A DNA stretch of 64,000 nucleotides from Chloroflexota bacterium (lineage in GTDB: Bacteria > Chloroflexota > Anaerolineae > B4-G1 > SLSP01). Positions 52,543 through 61,788 of the stretch are shown piece after piece (within the stretch, counting starts at the first letter, position 1; every line of letters starts with the position of its first letter). Below the pieces are notes generated by a model. It made no database searches and was not told the DNA's origin. It saw nothing but the letters and a program-made list of their open reading frames with translations. The translations under genes were made by a program, and so were the position numbers. Where the stretch lies: contig JAIOAX010000007.1 in assembly GCA_019873645.1 (NCBI GenBank), forward strand, positions 62,001 through 126,000. Direction: 5' to 3'.

Positions 52543-54285
52543 ATGCCGAAGAAATTGTTTTTCATAGCCGTTGGGGTGGTGTCACTAGCCCTGATATGGA
52601 CGCTGCCGCTTGCCGCGCAGCGTCATGCGGTTATGTTATCGGCGCCGCTTGCCGCCGCGCCCAATCAAGTGGCGTTTACTTTGCTCAGCAGCAGCGTGGC
52701 CTGGATGGATAATAACAATGCGTGCAGCACGCCGCCGCAGGGGCCACGCGCGATGTGGTTGGCGCTTGCCGTGACCAACAACGCCACCGAAACGTTGACC
52801 GGCGCAGTCGCGCAGCTCTCCGGTTTTACCTCATCTTATTTTGCGTTGACGGCCGATCCGACGCGCTACATCGGCAACCTTGCGCCCGGCGCGAGCTATT
52901 ACGGCTACTGGTATGTGGATTATAGCGGCGCGTGCCCTAACCCGTTCAATCGTACCGACCAATACACGCTCACGGTTACGGCGGATAACCTCAGCGGGCC
53001 GGCACACTATACCGGCAATCTCACTATCCAGAGCGCAAACGACGTTGGCGCCGGCGACATTATCACTGCCAGCCGCGGCAGTGGCATCGCCATCGGCCAG
53101 GTTTTTACGCAGGTGGCGCAATATCAGTTCCCCAATGCCACCGCCGTCCAGATTCAACCTACCGGCGATTCCGGGTTTCGGGACGATTGTTTCCGCCTGG
53201 TAGATGTCAAGGTGACGCAGTCCAATGTTTCAGGGATTCCGGTGAATACACTGCATCGGTTGTATTTCCCCACTGCTGCACCGAAGAATAACGATCGGCT
53301 CACTGTAGAGTACTACTGGCAGGCGCAATGCCGGGCCGATTCTACTTCCAAGCCCTGGATGAGCACCGGAACGAGTTCACCGGGCAAGTATTCCAACCGG
53401 TACGGCGTGTATTTCACGACCTTTCCTACTGCCAGCTTATCGTTGAGCATCACCGTATCGGTCACACCCACGCTGCTGTTGAGCGCCGGCAGTGTGACCT
53501 ACACGGTACGCTTGCGCAATGTCTTTACCCAGCCGATTGTGGCTAAGGGGACCCGCTTCAACTTGCCTTCCCAGGTGGTTTACAAAGGTGTGACAGCTTC
53601 GAGCGCGATTCATAACGGCAACTCCAGCCGCTATCCATCCTTGAACGCGACCGGCGTTTTAACCTGGATCGGTGTGCCGTTGCTCTCGTATACCGTCCCG
53701 GCCTCCGGCACTGTGAGACCAGGCGAGCCGGGGACGCTGGAGCTGGTCTTCACTGCAACCACACCGGCTATCACCGGTCGCTACGCCGCTTCGGCCATCG
53801 CAACGGCAGGGGTGATGGATGTCGGCCCGCTCACCGTCACCTTCGACGTGGATTTGCCCACTGCGGTCACCCTGGCATCTTTTGAGGCTACGCCGCGGGA
53901 TGGCGCAGTCCTCGTTACCTGGGAGACGGCTGCAGAGCTGGATAACGCCGGCTTCAACCTCTACCGCAGCATAACGCTGAATGGCCCCTACACGCAATTG
54001 AACGCGACGCTCATCCCGCCGCAGTTCCCCGGCGAGGTTATCGGCGGCGTCTATGAGTGGCTGGATACCGATGTGCAGCCCGGCGTCATTTACTATTACA
54101 AACTGGAAGATGTAGATGTGAAGGGAGTCAGCACGTTCCACGGTCCGGTGAGTACCGGCACGGTAGCCATGCCCTCAGCGGTGAGGTGGCGCAACATACA
54201 GGCACAGACGACGCCGCTTCCGCTGCTCCTAGGAGGATTGGTGACGCTGTTGGGGTTAATCTTGCGTCTTTTCAAGCGCCTCTAA
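52543..54285 (+). CDS. Membrane-anchored surface protein sharing the giant protein's FnIII module
   Basis: The 580-residue protein has a signal peptide (MPKKLFFIAVGVVSLALIW...LAAQ), a beta-rich middle with DUF11-like sequence (LSITVSVTPTLLLSAGSVTYTVRL), a fibronectin-III-like domain (about 440-545: VTLASFEATPRDG, WETAAELDNAGFNLYRS, YYYKLEDVDVKG) and a C-terminal membrane helix with a basic end (LRLFKRL). The FnIII part is nearly identical in DNA and protein to the end of the giant protein upstream, so one was copied from the other. The last 30 bases overlap the end of the convergent GAF gene. Confidence 0.82.
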   Translation: MPKKLFFIAVGVVSLALIWTLPLAAQRHAVMLSAPLAAAPNQVAFTLLSSSVAWMDNNNACSTPPQGPRAMWLALAVTNNATETLTGAVAQLSGFTSSYFALTADPTRYIGNLAPGASYYGYWYVDYSGACPNPFNRTDQYTLTVTADNLSGPAHYTGNLTIQSANDVGAGDIITASRGSGIAIGQVFTQVAQYQFPNATAVQIQPTGDSGFRDDCFRLVDVKVTQSNVSGIPVNTLHRLYFPTAAPKNNDRLTVEYYWQAQCRADSTSKPWMSTGTSSPGKYSNRYGVYFTTFPTASLSLSITVSVTPTLLLSAGSVTYTVRLRNVFTQPIVAKGTRFNLPSQVVYKGVTASSAIHNGNSSRYPSLNATGVLTWIGVPLLSYTVPASGTVRPGEPGTLELVFTATTPAITGRYAASAIATAGVMDVGPLTVTFDVDLPTAVTLASFEATPRDGAVLVTWETAAELDNAGFNLYRSITLNGPYTQLNATLIPPQFPGEVIGGVYEWLDTDVQPGVIYYYKLEDVDVKGVSTFHGPVSTGTVAMPSAVRWRNIQAQTTPLPLLLGGLVTLLGLILRLFKRL

Positions 54286-55920
54286 TTTGCGCTGCGTTTG
54301 TGCAAGTTCTACGCTCAGCCGGGCGTTTTCCAGGGCGATGGTGGCCTGCCAGGCGAAAACGGCCGCAAAGTTCACTTCTTCTTCGGTGAAGGGGGTGTAG
54401 GTTTCGCGCGCCAGGGAGAGCATCCCGATCACCGTGTCCTCGTGGATGAGCGGTATGCCGACCCAACTGCGCGCCGGCAGCAGGTCTTTCAGGTGAAACC
54501 AGTCCGCGCGGCGCAACGCATCGTCCAGGACTAAGGGGCGTTGCGTGCGGCGAATCTCGTCATAGACATCCCCGGCCCGGATTGGTACCCGCCAGTGGAA
54601 GACAGTCTTGTGGCCAGGGAAGCCGCGCATGGCGGCCAGCTCCAGCAGGGTATCGTTTTGCAGCATAATCGAGCCGCGATCATAAGCGATTACATGGGCG
54701 AGTTGCTGCAGGATCATATCGAGGACGGCTTGAGTTTCCAGCGGACGCGCCAGCGCCCGCCCCACGTGGTGGAGTGTCTCCAAGAGCTGGCGGCGTTCTT
54801 TTTCTTTTTGTCTCAGCAAGAAATTTTGTATTGCCATGGCAATGTGATCCGCCAGCAATTGCATCGCGGTCACGTCTTCTTCGTGGAAAGCATAGAGTTG
54901 ATTGCTCTGAGTATCGAGCACGCCGAGCAGCCGTTCCCCCACTTGCAGGGGCAAAGTCAGTTCGGCGCGAGTGTCGGGCAACAGGTCCCACATCACAAAC
55001 CGTGGATCCCGCGCCGTATCGGTGGCATAGGCCATGCGGCGATTTTGCGCCACCCAACCGATAATTCCCCGTCCGACCTTCACCCGTGCGCCGGCCTGTG
55101 TAGCCGCACGCCCGGCGCTGCCGGTACCCGCGCGGGATACCAGTTCCCCGCTTTTCTCGTCCATCAGAAAGAGGCCGACGTAAGTGCACTGATAGCGCGC
55201 GCCGATAATCTCGGTCACATGCTGTAGCATGGAATCCAGGTCGGTGCTGGTGTTCAGGCGCGCAGCGATAGCCCGGCTGGCTTCCAGGTGGGCACTGTGT
55301 CGGCGGTTGGCCGCCTGTTGGGCCTGACATTGGAGGTGCAGACGGGCTTCCCGGATGCAGGCGGCCCGGTAAACGCTGTGAATGGCTGCCGCGACGCTGA
55401 TGGTCAGGACAATGCCCAGGCCGGCATCGAGTGAACTCACTGGCGTTGTAAAGCCCTGTGGCGCGGCGAGCCACCCGGCGATGATCAGACCCATCAACAC
55501 TACAAACCAGGTTGTATTGAGCAACAGCAATCCCGCGCCCGCGCTGAGGAGCAACAGGAGGAAGGTGGCGCGCGGGTCGCCGGCCGTATAGAGGGGGTGA
55601 AGGCAGTTCAACAGCCCCAGGACCAGCAGTGCGGCCATAGCAGCGGGGGCGTTGCGGGTCGAAAGTGTCCACAGACTCAGGGCGACCAGCATCGCCAGCG
55701 ACAACAGGGCGGAGACGAGCAACAAGCCGAGGGAGAACGGGACGCGCGTTTGAACTGGCGCCAGGAAATGATAGACAATACCGATCAGGTAATAGAGACC
55801 GGATGCCACGGCTACGCGGGGCAAAGCGGCCAATGTCTGCGCGTCCAGGTGAGCCTGGATTTCTGCCTTAGACGCCATGTGGAGTTGCAAATTCGGGGAA
55901 ATCGCTCCAGATTCATTCAT
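54256..55920 (-). CDS. Membrane protein with two GAF domains
   Basis: After a short N-terminus come about six membrane segments (residues 30-195), a helical linker and two GAF domains (about 205-365 and 385-545) with VGRGIIGWVAQNRR, LPLQVGERLLGVLDTQ and GIPLIHEDTVIGMLSLARE. A coiled-coil end follows. No kinase, GGDEF or phosphatase output domain is present, so it may signal by contact or be a truncated sensor. The ATG at 55920 overlaps the end of cdd; a further ATG at 55878 is possible. It probably follows cdd in one transcript. Confidence 0.82.
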   Translation of the reverse strand: MNESGAISPNLQLHMASKAEIQAHLDAQTLAALPRVAVASGLYYLIGIVYHFLAPVQTRVPFSLGLLLVSALLSLAMLVALSLWTLSTRNAPAAMAALLVLGLLNCLHPLYTAGDPRATFLLLLLSAGAGLLLLNTTWFVVLMGLIIAGWLAAPQGFTTPVSSLDAGLGIVLTISVAAAIHSVYRAACIREARLHLQCQAQQAANRRHSAHLEASRAIAARLNTSTDLDSMLQHVTEIIGARYQCTYVGLFLMDEKSGELVSRAGTGSAGRAATQAGARVKVGRGIIGWVAQNRRMAYATDTARDPRFVMWDLLPDTRAELTLPLQVGERLLGVLDTQSNQLYAFHEEDVTAMQLLADHIAMAIQNFLLRQKEKERRQLLETLHHVGRALARPLETQAVLDMILQQLAHVIAYDRGSIMLQNDTLLELAAMRGFPGHKTVFHWRVPIRAGDVYDEIRRTQRPLVLDDALRRADWFHLKDLLPARSWVGIPLIHEDTVIGMLSLARETYTPFTEEEVNFAAVFAWQATIALENARLSVELAQTQRKLEALEKTQD

Positions 55921-56356
55921 TCCATTCGTTTTTGTTCGTGGTTGCATTCGTGGTCAGATCGGCGGCCGAAAAACCGTCGGGCAAGAGTTCGGCCAGGGTG
56001 CGTTGGCGATAGTTGCCGTCGCTGCGCCCGATAAACACCGGCATCTCCGGTGCGCCGAATTCCTGCATCACCTGGCGACATGAGCCGCATGGCGTCCCCC
56101 CGTTGGGGGTGACGACGGCGACGGCGCGGATGTGACGCGCCCCCTCAGAAATCGCCTTGAGAATGGCGACCCGCTCGGCGCACATCGTCAGCGGATAGAC
56201 GGCATTTTCGACATTACAGCCGGTGTGCACGCGCCCGTCTTCGGTCAACACTGCGGCGCCCACAGGGTAATGAGAGTAGGGCGCGTAAGCACGTTGCTGG
56301 GCTTCTATGGCCTGTTTCACGAGTTGTGCCGCATCAATGCTTGGAAATTCGGTCAT
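55913..56356 (-). CDS. cdd: Cytidine deaminase
   Basis: The 147-residue protein has the zinc motifs TMCAERVA (CAE) and PCGSCRQVMQEF (PCxxC), and YSHYPVGAAV and GCNVENA for substrate binding, as in homotetrameric cytidine deaminases that turn cytidine into uridine in pyrimidine salvage. The family normally ends near DLLPxxF. Here about 13 extra residues (TTNATTNKNEWNE) follow, encoded by a TTCGTGG-type intergenic repeat that has entered the frame. GGAG before the ATG supports the start. Confidence 0.93.
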   Translation of the reverse strand: MTEFPSIDAAQLVKQAIEAQQRAYAPYSHYPVGAAVLTEDGRVHTGCNVENAVYPLTMCAERVAILKAISEGARHIRAVAVVTPNGGTPCGSCRQVMQEFGAPEMPVFIGRSDGNYRQRTLAELLPDGFSAADLTTNATTNKNEWNE

Positions 56357-56381
56357 GCTTCTCCGTAACTACTGTAAGAAT

Positions 56382-56415
56382 CTTTGCGTCTTAGCGACTG
56401 TGTGCCTTTGCGTTC
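56382..56415. repeat. CTTTGCGT-type short repeat
   Basis: CTTTGCGTCTTAGCGACT and CCTTTGCGTTC form a degenerate run in the spacer between cdd and glmU, related in sequence to the right arm of the 31537-31668 element. Confidence 0.45.
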
Positions 56416-56440
56416 CCATGTTCCTGTGGGCGCAACTCGA

Positions 56441-57709
56441 TCATGGCTCAGGCGTCTGTTGACTTTCATCGAGCTGCTTGCGGACCCGCGCCGGTACGCC
56501 GTAGACCACCGTGCGCGGCGGAACATCGTGCGTCACCACCGAACCGGCGCCCGTCTTGGCCCCTGCGCCGATATGCAGCGGCGCGACCAGCAAAGAATCC
56601 GAGCCGATGAAGACATCCGCCTCGATTACGGTGGGGTGCTTGCGCTCTCCGTCAAAGTTGCACGTGATCGTTCCCGCGCCGATGTTCACATTCTCGCCCA
56701 CCTGCGCGTCGCCCAGGTAGCTGAAATGCCCCATCTTGGCGTTAGGGCCGAGCGTGCTGTTTTTCAGCTCCCCAAAGTTGCCGACGTGCGCTCCGCGACA
56801 TACCCGCGCGCCCTTGCGCAGGTGGCTGAATGGCCCGATGTTGCTGTCTGCTTCCATCGCCGCGTATTCCAACACCGAAGCCAGAACCACACAGCGATCG
56901 CCGATGGTACAACTTTCGATAAGGCTGTTTGGCCCGATCGTACATGCTGTGCCAATCGTGGTGCTGCCGCGCAAGTGTGTGTTGGGGTGGATGACGGTAT
57001 CCTGTCCGATGGTCACATCCGGGCCGATGTAAGTGCTGGCCGGATCAACGAGGGTGACGCCGGCCAACATCCAGCGTTCGTTGATGCGCTTTCGCAGAGC
57101 GGCCTCGGCTTGCGCTAGATCCGCACGCGTATTGATGTCTATGACTTCTGTGGGATCGGCAACGGCAAATGTTTGTACGGCCTTACCTGCTTGGGAAGCC
57201 AGTGCGATGACTGAACTGAGCGTGTATTCACCGGTGCGCGGGTTGGGTTCGAGCTGTTCCAGGAACGGCCACAACGCCGTCGCTTCAAAAACGGCCGCAT
57301 CGGCGCGCTTCTCGCCACAGATGAGCAGCGTGACGGCTGCTTGCTGTTGGGTATGCTGTTCCACCAGCCGACGCAGCGTATCGGCCTGCACGAGCGGCAT
57401 ATCGGCGGACAGAATCAACACAGATTCGGCTTCACCCTCAAGCTGCGTGCGGGCCTGAGCTACGGCGTGGGCAGCGCCCAATGCTTCCGGCTGGACGACA
57501 TAGCGGACGCGCTCGCCGCCCCAGGCGCGGATGGCGTCTGCGTTTTCCGACGCTACGACGATGACCGGCGGCGTTGTGGCAAGCGGTAAGGCGGCTTCTA
57601 CGGTGTATGCCAGCATTGGACGCTCGCCTAACGGATGAAGCACTTTGGAAGTCCGCGAGACAAAGCGCGTGCTCTTTCCTGCGGCTAGAATCACAACGGC
57701 CAGACTCAT
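56441..57709 (-). CDS. glmU: GlmU-like nucleotidyltransferase/acetyltransferase
   Basis: The 422-residue protein has an N-terminal nucleotidyltransferase domain with LAAGKSTRF and SKVLHPL, and ILSADMPL in place of the usual GDxPL. The C-terminal left-handed beta-helix has GPFSHLRKGA, KMGHFSYLGDAQVGENVNIGAG and TCNFDGERKHPT, the acetyl-CoA and glucosamine-phosphate site of GlmU. It makes UDP-GlcNAc for the cell wall. I place the start at 57709 because AAGGAGG precedes it; a longer frame to 57766 runs into repeat-like DNA. Confidence 0.9.
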   Translation of the reverse strand: MSLAVVILAAGKSTRFVSRTSKVLHPLGERPMLAYTVEAALPLATTPPVIVVASENADAIRAWGGERVRYVVQPEALGAAHAVAQARTQLEGEAESVLILSADMPLVQADTLRRLVEQHTQQQAAVTLLICGEKRADAAVFEATALWPFLEQLEPNPRTGEYTLSSVIALASQAGKAVQTFAVADPTEVIDINTRADLAQAEAALRKRINERWMLAGVTLVDPASTYIGPDVTIGQDTVIHPNTHLRGSTTIGTACTIGPNSLIESCTIGDRCVVLASVLEYAAMEADSNIGPFSHLRKGARVCRGAHVGNFGELKNSTLGPNAKMGHFSYLGDAQVGENVNIGAGTITCNFDGERKHPTVIEADVFIGSDSLLVAPLHIGAGAKTGAGSVVTHDVPPRTVVYGVPARVRKQLDESQQTPEP

Positions 57710-57863
57710 AATGCCTCCTTTTCGTTGGAACGTTGGTATGTTTGTACGGTTGGAATAGGTCAACACGCCGACGCTTTTTCATTATAGCATGCCGGAAATG
57801 CAAAGCAACCTCTCTCTTCTCGGGTGCATTTCAGAATAAGGGTGATTTATCAGATACGGCGAC

Positions 57864-57910
57864 CAGACGCTGCTCAGGCCGGTCTCCAGACCGCGCCTGC
57901 GCAGCGTCTG
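57864..57910. repeat. Long compound hairpin
   Basis: CAGACGCTGC (57864-57873) and GCAGCGTCTG (57901-57910) are perfect inverted repeats. Between them AGGC/GCCT and CGGTCT/AGACCG form two further nested stems, so the 47 bases can fold into one long hairpin. It lies in the roughly 500-base spacer before 58208, which holds no gene. The rest of that spacer is C/T-rich DNA, a promoter candidate and a short repeat. Confidence 0.75.
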
Positions 57911-58039
57911 ATCCCGTAGTGGCACGGTCAGAGACCGGCCACAGCAAGATTTGCCCCGAAGTTGAAATCCCCCCTCTTCTCCCATCCCCTCTCCATCTCT
58001 CTCCCCGTCTTCCGTCTGCTGTCTACCGTCTACTGCCTT

Positions 58040-58067
58040 TTGCTATCCCCTCTCTTTCAAGTATAAT
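58040..58067 (+). promoter_or_regulatory. Putative promoter of the surface-protein operon
   Basis: TATAAT at 58062-58067 is preceded by TTGCTA at 58040-58045 with a 16-base spacer, about 140 bases before the start at 58208. Confidence 0.45.
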
Positions 58068-58093
58068 CGCCGTATGGAGGGACTATTCCGAAG

Positions 58094-58173
58094 ATGATCA
58101 GCAGATTAAGCAGATCGAGCAGATTTATGCGCCAATTGAAAGCTAATCCGTTCAAATCCGTTTAATCCGTTGA
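58094..58173. repeat. GCAGATTA and AATCCGTT short repeats
   Basis: AGCAGATTA, AGCAGATCG and AGCAGATTT are followed by AATCCGTTC, AATCCGTTT and AATCCGTTG, ending near the start of the next gene. Confidence 0.75.
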
Positions 58174-58207
58174 CATACATTTGCCTCCCTGGTGAAAAGT
58201 GTAGCTT

Positions 58208-59758
58208 ATGACGTCTGCTGTGATTTGGTCGGATATGTTAGTTGAAGCCTTACCCGGTTCGACGCGCCTGCGGGTGTGTGGACGCAGCATGCTGCCGACC
58301 TTGCAGCCGGGCGATGAAGTGCTGGTTGAACCGACGACGGCGGACGCGCTTGCACCGGGGGATTGGGTGGCGCTCCACGGCGGCTTCCTGCACCGTTACC
58401 TGGGACGGCGCGGCGGCTTCATCGTGACCAAAGGCGATGGACATAAGGCTCTCGATCCTCTCTGGTCCCCTGACGCCGTTTTAGGGCGCGTCACCGAAGC
58501 CTGGCGTGATGGACGCTGTTTTTACCGCCGCACGCCGGGACAACTGCGGCGCGAGCGGCTTCTGGCGGTCGGCCATCGTGTCTTCGGCGACGTTTGGGGC
58601 ATGCTGCGGCGCGTCAAGGCGTTGTTCCTGGCCTTACTTTTGCTGGTACTCGTGATCCCGTATGTGCGAGCCGCCGTTGACCTCACCAATTTTACTGCCG
58701 AGTCCGGCGCGGACTCTATCACTTTGAGATGGGAAACTGCCAGTGAGACGGACAATCTGGGATTCTACATCAGACGCAGCCTTTCTAAGTACGGAGAATA
58801 CGTCAGAATTTCTGATTTCATTCCTTCGCTAGATGAGGGCGCGGGCGCGCACTATGAGTATGTGGATACCGATGTGACGCCGGGCGTCACTTATTACTAT
58901 AAGGTGGAAGATGTACCGGCAAGCGGCGCTACGGGCAAATTTAGCGATCCGGCCTGGGCGACCGTCCCATTGAATCCCACCGCTACCCCCACACCCACGC
59001 CGACCCCGACCGTGACGCCAACCCCCACCGTGACGCCCACGCCGTCGCCGACCTCTTCGACGCCGACGCTCACCCCTACGGCGACCATCACGCCGACGCT
59101 GCAACCTACCGTGACCCCCGATCCGAATGTCCGCTTTTGGGCCGAGAAAACGGATTTGATCGCCGGCGAATGTACCACTGTGCGCTGGCAGACGGCCAAC
59201 ATTCGCGCCGTTTTCTTCGATAATATCGGCGTGGCCGGCGACGGGGCGCGCACTTTTTGCCCGTGCGTCAATGAAACACACACGCTGACCGTAAAATATC
59301 TGGACGGCGCAACCCGGGATTTCACCGTCGTCTTGAGTGTCAGTGGAGTGTGCGCGACACCGCTTCCGGGAGCGCCTACCTGGACGCCCACGCTGCGTCC
59401 CTTACCCCCTGTTGAGTTGCCCGCGACTGCCACGGCCACACCCATCCCTGGCGCGACGCCTCGCCCGCCGGCGATAGCGACATTGCCGCCGACCGCTACG
59501 CCGACGCCTACGTCTGCGCCTGTATTGCCCGGCTCGCCGACGCCTTCTCCGTCGCCGACGCCCTGGCATACCCCGGCTTCCCCACTCCAATCACCTATCC
59601 CACCGTCCGCGACGGTCGCCAGGCACGTCCTTGTGGAAGGCGATTCATATACCGTAAGCGCTGACCGGGTGCTTTCCGTCTGGCTGCTGCTTGTCGGCAG
59701 TATCATCGGCCTGGGCTTCATCGGCGCGGGCCTGTGGATGTGGAAACGGCAATCGTGA
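58208..59758 (+). CDS. Sec11-like signal peptidase domain fused to surface-protein modules
   Basis: Residues 1-95 match S26B (Sec11-type) signal peptidases: S27 in GRSMLPTLQPGD, H62 in FLHRYLG and D77 in VTKGDGH form the expected Ser-His-Asp set. A membrane helix (about 136-157), a fibronectin-III-like domain (158-255) like those at 51.9 and 53.9 kb, a TPTPTP linker, an Ig-like domain (about 312-375), a second P/T linker and a C-terminal membrane helix with a basic end follow. The peptidase part would normally sit outside after its helix; here it precedes it, so topology and activity are unclear. The fusion is unusual. Confidence 0.75.
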   Translation: MTSAVIWSDMLVEALPGSTRLRVCGRSMLPTLQPGDEVLVEPTTADALAPGDWVALHGGFLHRYLGRRGGFIVTKGDGHKALDPLWSPDAVLGRVTEAWRDGRCFYRRTPGQLRRERLLAVGHRVFGDVWGMLRRVKALFLALLLLVLVIPYVRAAVDLTNFTAESGADSITLRWETASETDNLGFYIRRSLSKYGEYVRISDFIPSLDEGAGAHYEYVDTDVTPGVTYYYKVEDVPASGATGKFSDPAWATVPLNPTATPTPTPTPTVTPTPTVTPTPSPTSSTPTLTPTATITPTLQPTVTPDPNVRFWAEKTDLIAGECTTVRWQTANIRAVFFDNIGVAGDGARTFCPCVNETHTLTVKYLDGATRDFTVVLSVSGVCATPLPGAPTWTPTLRPLPPVELPATATATPIPGATPRPPAIATLPPTATPTPTSAPVLPGSPTPSPSPTPWHTPASPLQSPIPPSATVARHVLVEGDSYTVSADRVLSVWLLLVGSIIGLGFIGAGLWMWKRQS

Positions 59759-61773
59759 AACGGCGACCGTGGCGTGGGCTTACGTGGCTGCTGTTGACGG
59801 CAGCGCTGGCATGTCGGCTGGCGCCTGCGCTACCGACTTCACCTGTTGATCCGCTTGGCGGCTGGACGTTGCTGGTGCGCGATGTCGGCCCCCGCTGGCT
59901 TGGCCCGGCCTGGTGGCGCGCTCAGGGCCTTGATTCCCCAAAACTCGATCCTCAGCGGATGCGCTTAACGCGCGGCGCCGCAACGACGCCGGCTTTGTGG
60001 CTTCCCTCTGCCAATGGCCCCGGCTTGCTCTTCTATGGCGACGTTGAACCGGGACAGTTCGGGCCGGTCGGCAGCTACCAACTTGCGCTTGATACCGCCG
60101 GCGCTGCGATGGCGGCGGTCACGGCCGCTTCCCCAGTTTACTATCAGAGCGTCACTACTGCGACGCTGTGGTTGGAGCAGGATAACACCTATCGTCCGAC
60201 TGCGCCGCAGGGAGCAAACTGGCTCTGGACTTCCTTCAATACCGCTCCGGCCCTCACCCTGACGGTTTCTCTGACCGAGGCGCTCGCCGCGCCCATTACG
60301 CTGACCTTGCGCTTTTGGGGGCAAAGCAGTATGCCCCAAGCCCCCGATCATCATATCCGTGTCCTGTGGAACGGCGCGGTCGTGGATGAGCATTTCTGGG
60401 ATGGCAACGCGGTCGAAGAGTGGACGGTCGTGGCCCCTGCGCCGCGTCATGGCGATAACATCTTGACGCTGGTTGCGCCCGGCGACACGGAAGCCCCTGT
60501 TGAGGTGACATGGCTGGACCGCGTCGCTGTGACGTGGCAGCGTACATTAACTCACACTGATGGGTGGGAAACCTGGTTTGCCGGAGCGGAGCCGGCGGCC
60601 TGTTGGGACGGCGTCGAGGCAGAACGTGTAGCCATAGTGCTGGTAGGGCCGGATGGGACGGTGCATGGGGGGATGCTTGAGCCTGCCGCGGATGGGCGCG
60701 TGTGTGTTGAACAAAGCCGGGGCGAGCGCGGCTGGATCGGCGTGCCGGATGCTGCGCCTGCGCCTGATCTGGTGCGTCCGCGCGAAACCGTTGCTGAGAC
60801 GACATTGTTGACGGCGGATTATTTGATCCTTGCGCCGCGCATTTTTCACACGACGCTTGCTCCTCTGATAGAAGCGCGGGCTGCCGAAGGGCTATCTGTG
60901 GCCCTGGCGACGCCGGAACAAATTTATGACACGTATGGCACCGGTGCGCCCGACGCGGAGGTCATCCGTAAAGCTGTGGTCTCGCTGCACGCGCGCGGAC
61001 GGCTGCGTTATCTACTTTTGGTGGGCGATGTTTCGGCCAAACCGGGGACGCTATGGCAGAAAGATGTTGTGCTTGTGCCGACGGGGTGGGTGCGCACCGG
61101 CTTTGTGGGCGACACGCCTTCGGATCACGCGCTCGTGCTTGATGACAGTGGCGCCCCGTTGATCGCCGTGGGCCGTTTCCCGGCTGCGAAGGTAGCCGAA
61201 GTTCGGGCGATGGTCGCCAAGACGCTGGCTTGGAAACCGACTGCGCGTCTGTTGCTGCTGCACGACGACGAGGCGGAATTTGTCTCCCTGACCGACGCGC
61301 TCGCCGAAATCTCTGCGCCTGACCTGCGTTTGGGGGACACCGAGGCCGACGTCCGTCGTGACCTGTTGCGCTGGCTGCGCGCTGCGCCGGGGACGCTGGT
61401 CTATGTGGGCCATGGCAGCATGCCCGTCCTGGGCGACGAGAAATACCTTACCGTAGATGACGCCGGGGCGTGGGATGGCCCGACCATTGTGGTTGCGTGG
61501 ACGTGTCTTGCGGCGAACTTCGCCCATCCGCTTCAAACGGGGCTTGCGGAAGCCTGGATGCGTCATCCCCAGGGCGTCGTTGCCTTTGTCGGCCCGACTG
61601 CCGAAACGACAACGGCTGATCAATCGGCGATGGCCCTGGCTTTCCAACGTGCGCTGCTCGGCGGTGATGCCATCGGCGAAGCGTTGCTGGCCGGCTGGCG
61701 CGCTGCGTCATCGAAAGAGGCAGAAATCAGCTTCGTACTGTTGGGCGACCCGGCCTTGCGTCCGACAAAATGA
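59755..61773 (+). CDS. C25 (gingipain-like) cysteine peptidase
   Basis: The 672-residue protein has a hydrophobic N-terminus (LTWLLLTAALAC), a beta-sandwich part with a WLD-type carbohydrate-binding look (about 150-260) and a C-terminal peptidase domain (about 340-672) with ADYLILAPRIF, IYDTYGTG, H553 in YVGHGS and C584 in VAWTCLAANF. These match the His-Cys dyad of family C25. Gingipains are secreted by the type IX system; no such genes or C-terminal sorting domain are seen here. The GTG start at 59755 overlaps the stop of the previous gene, so the two are coupled. Confidence 0.8.
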   Translation: MKRRPWRGLTWLLLTAALACRLAPALPTSPVDPLGGWTLLVRDVGPRWLGPAWWRAQGLDSPKLDPQRMRLTRGAATTPALWLPSANGPGLLFYGDVEPGQFGPVGSYQLALDTAGAAMAAVTAASPVYYQSVTTATLWLEQDNTYRPTAPQGANWLWTSFNTAPALTLTVSLTEALAAPITLTLRFWGQSSMPQAPDHHIRVLWNGAVVDEHFWDGNAVEEWTVVAPAPRHGDNILTLVAPGDTEAPVEVTWLDRVAVTWQRTLTHTDGWETWFAGAEPAACWDGVEAERVAIVLVGPDGTVHGGMLEPAADGRVCVEQSRGERGWIGVPDAAPAPDLVRPRETVAETTLLTADYLILAPRIFHTTLAPLIEARAAEGLSVALATPEQIYDTYGTGAPDAEVIRKAVVSLHARGRLRYLLLVGDVSAKPGTLWQKDVVLVPTGWVRTGFVGDTPSDHALVLDDSGAPLIAVGRFPAAKVAEVRAMVAKTLAWKPTARLLLLHDDEAEFVSLTDALAEISAPDLRLGDTEADVRRDLLRWLRAAPGTLVYVGHGSMPVLGDEKYLTVDDAGAWDGPTIVVAWTCLAANFAHPLQTGLAEAWMRHPQGVVAFVGPTAETTTADQSAMALAFQRALLGGDAIGEALLAGWRAASSKEAEISFVLLGDPALRPTK

Positions 61774-61788
61774 AACTGCACCTAACCG

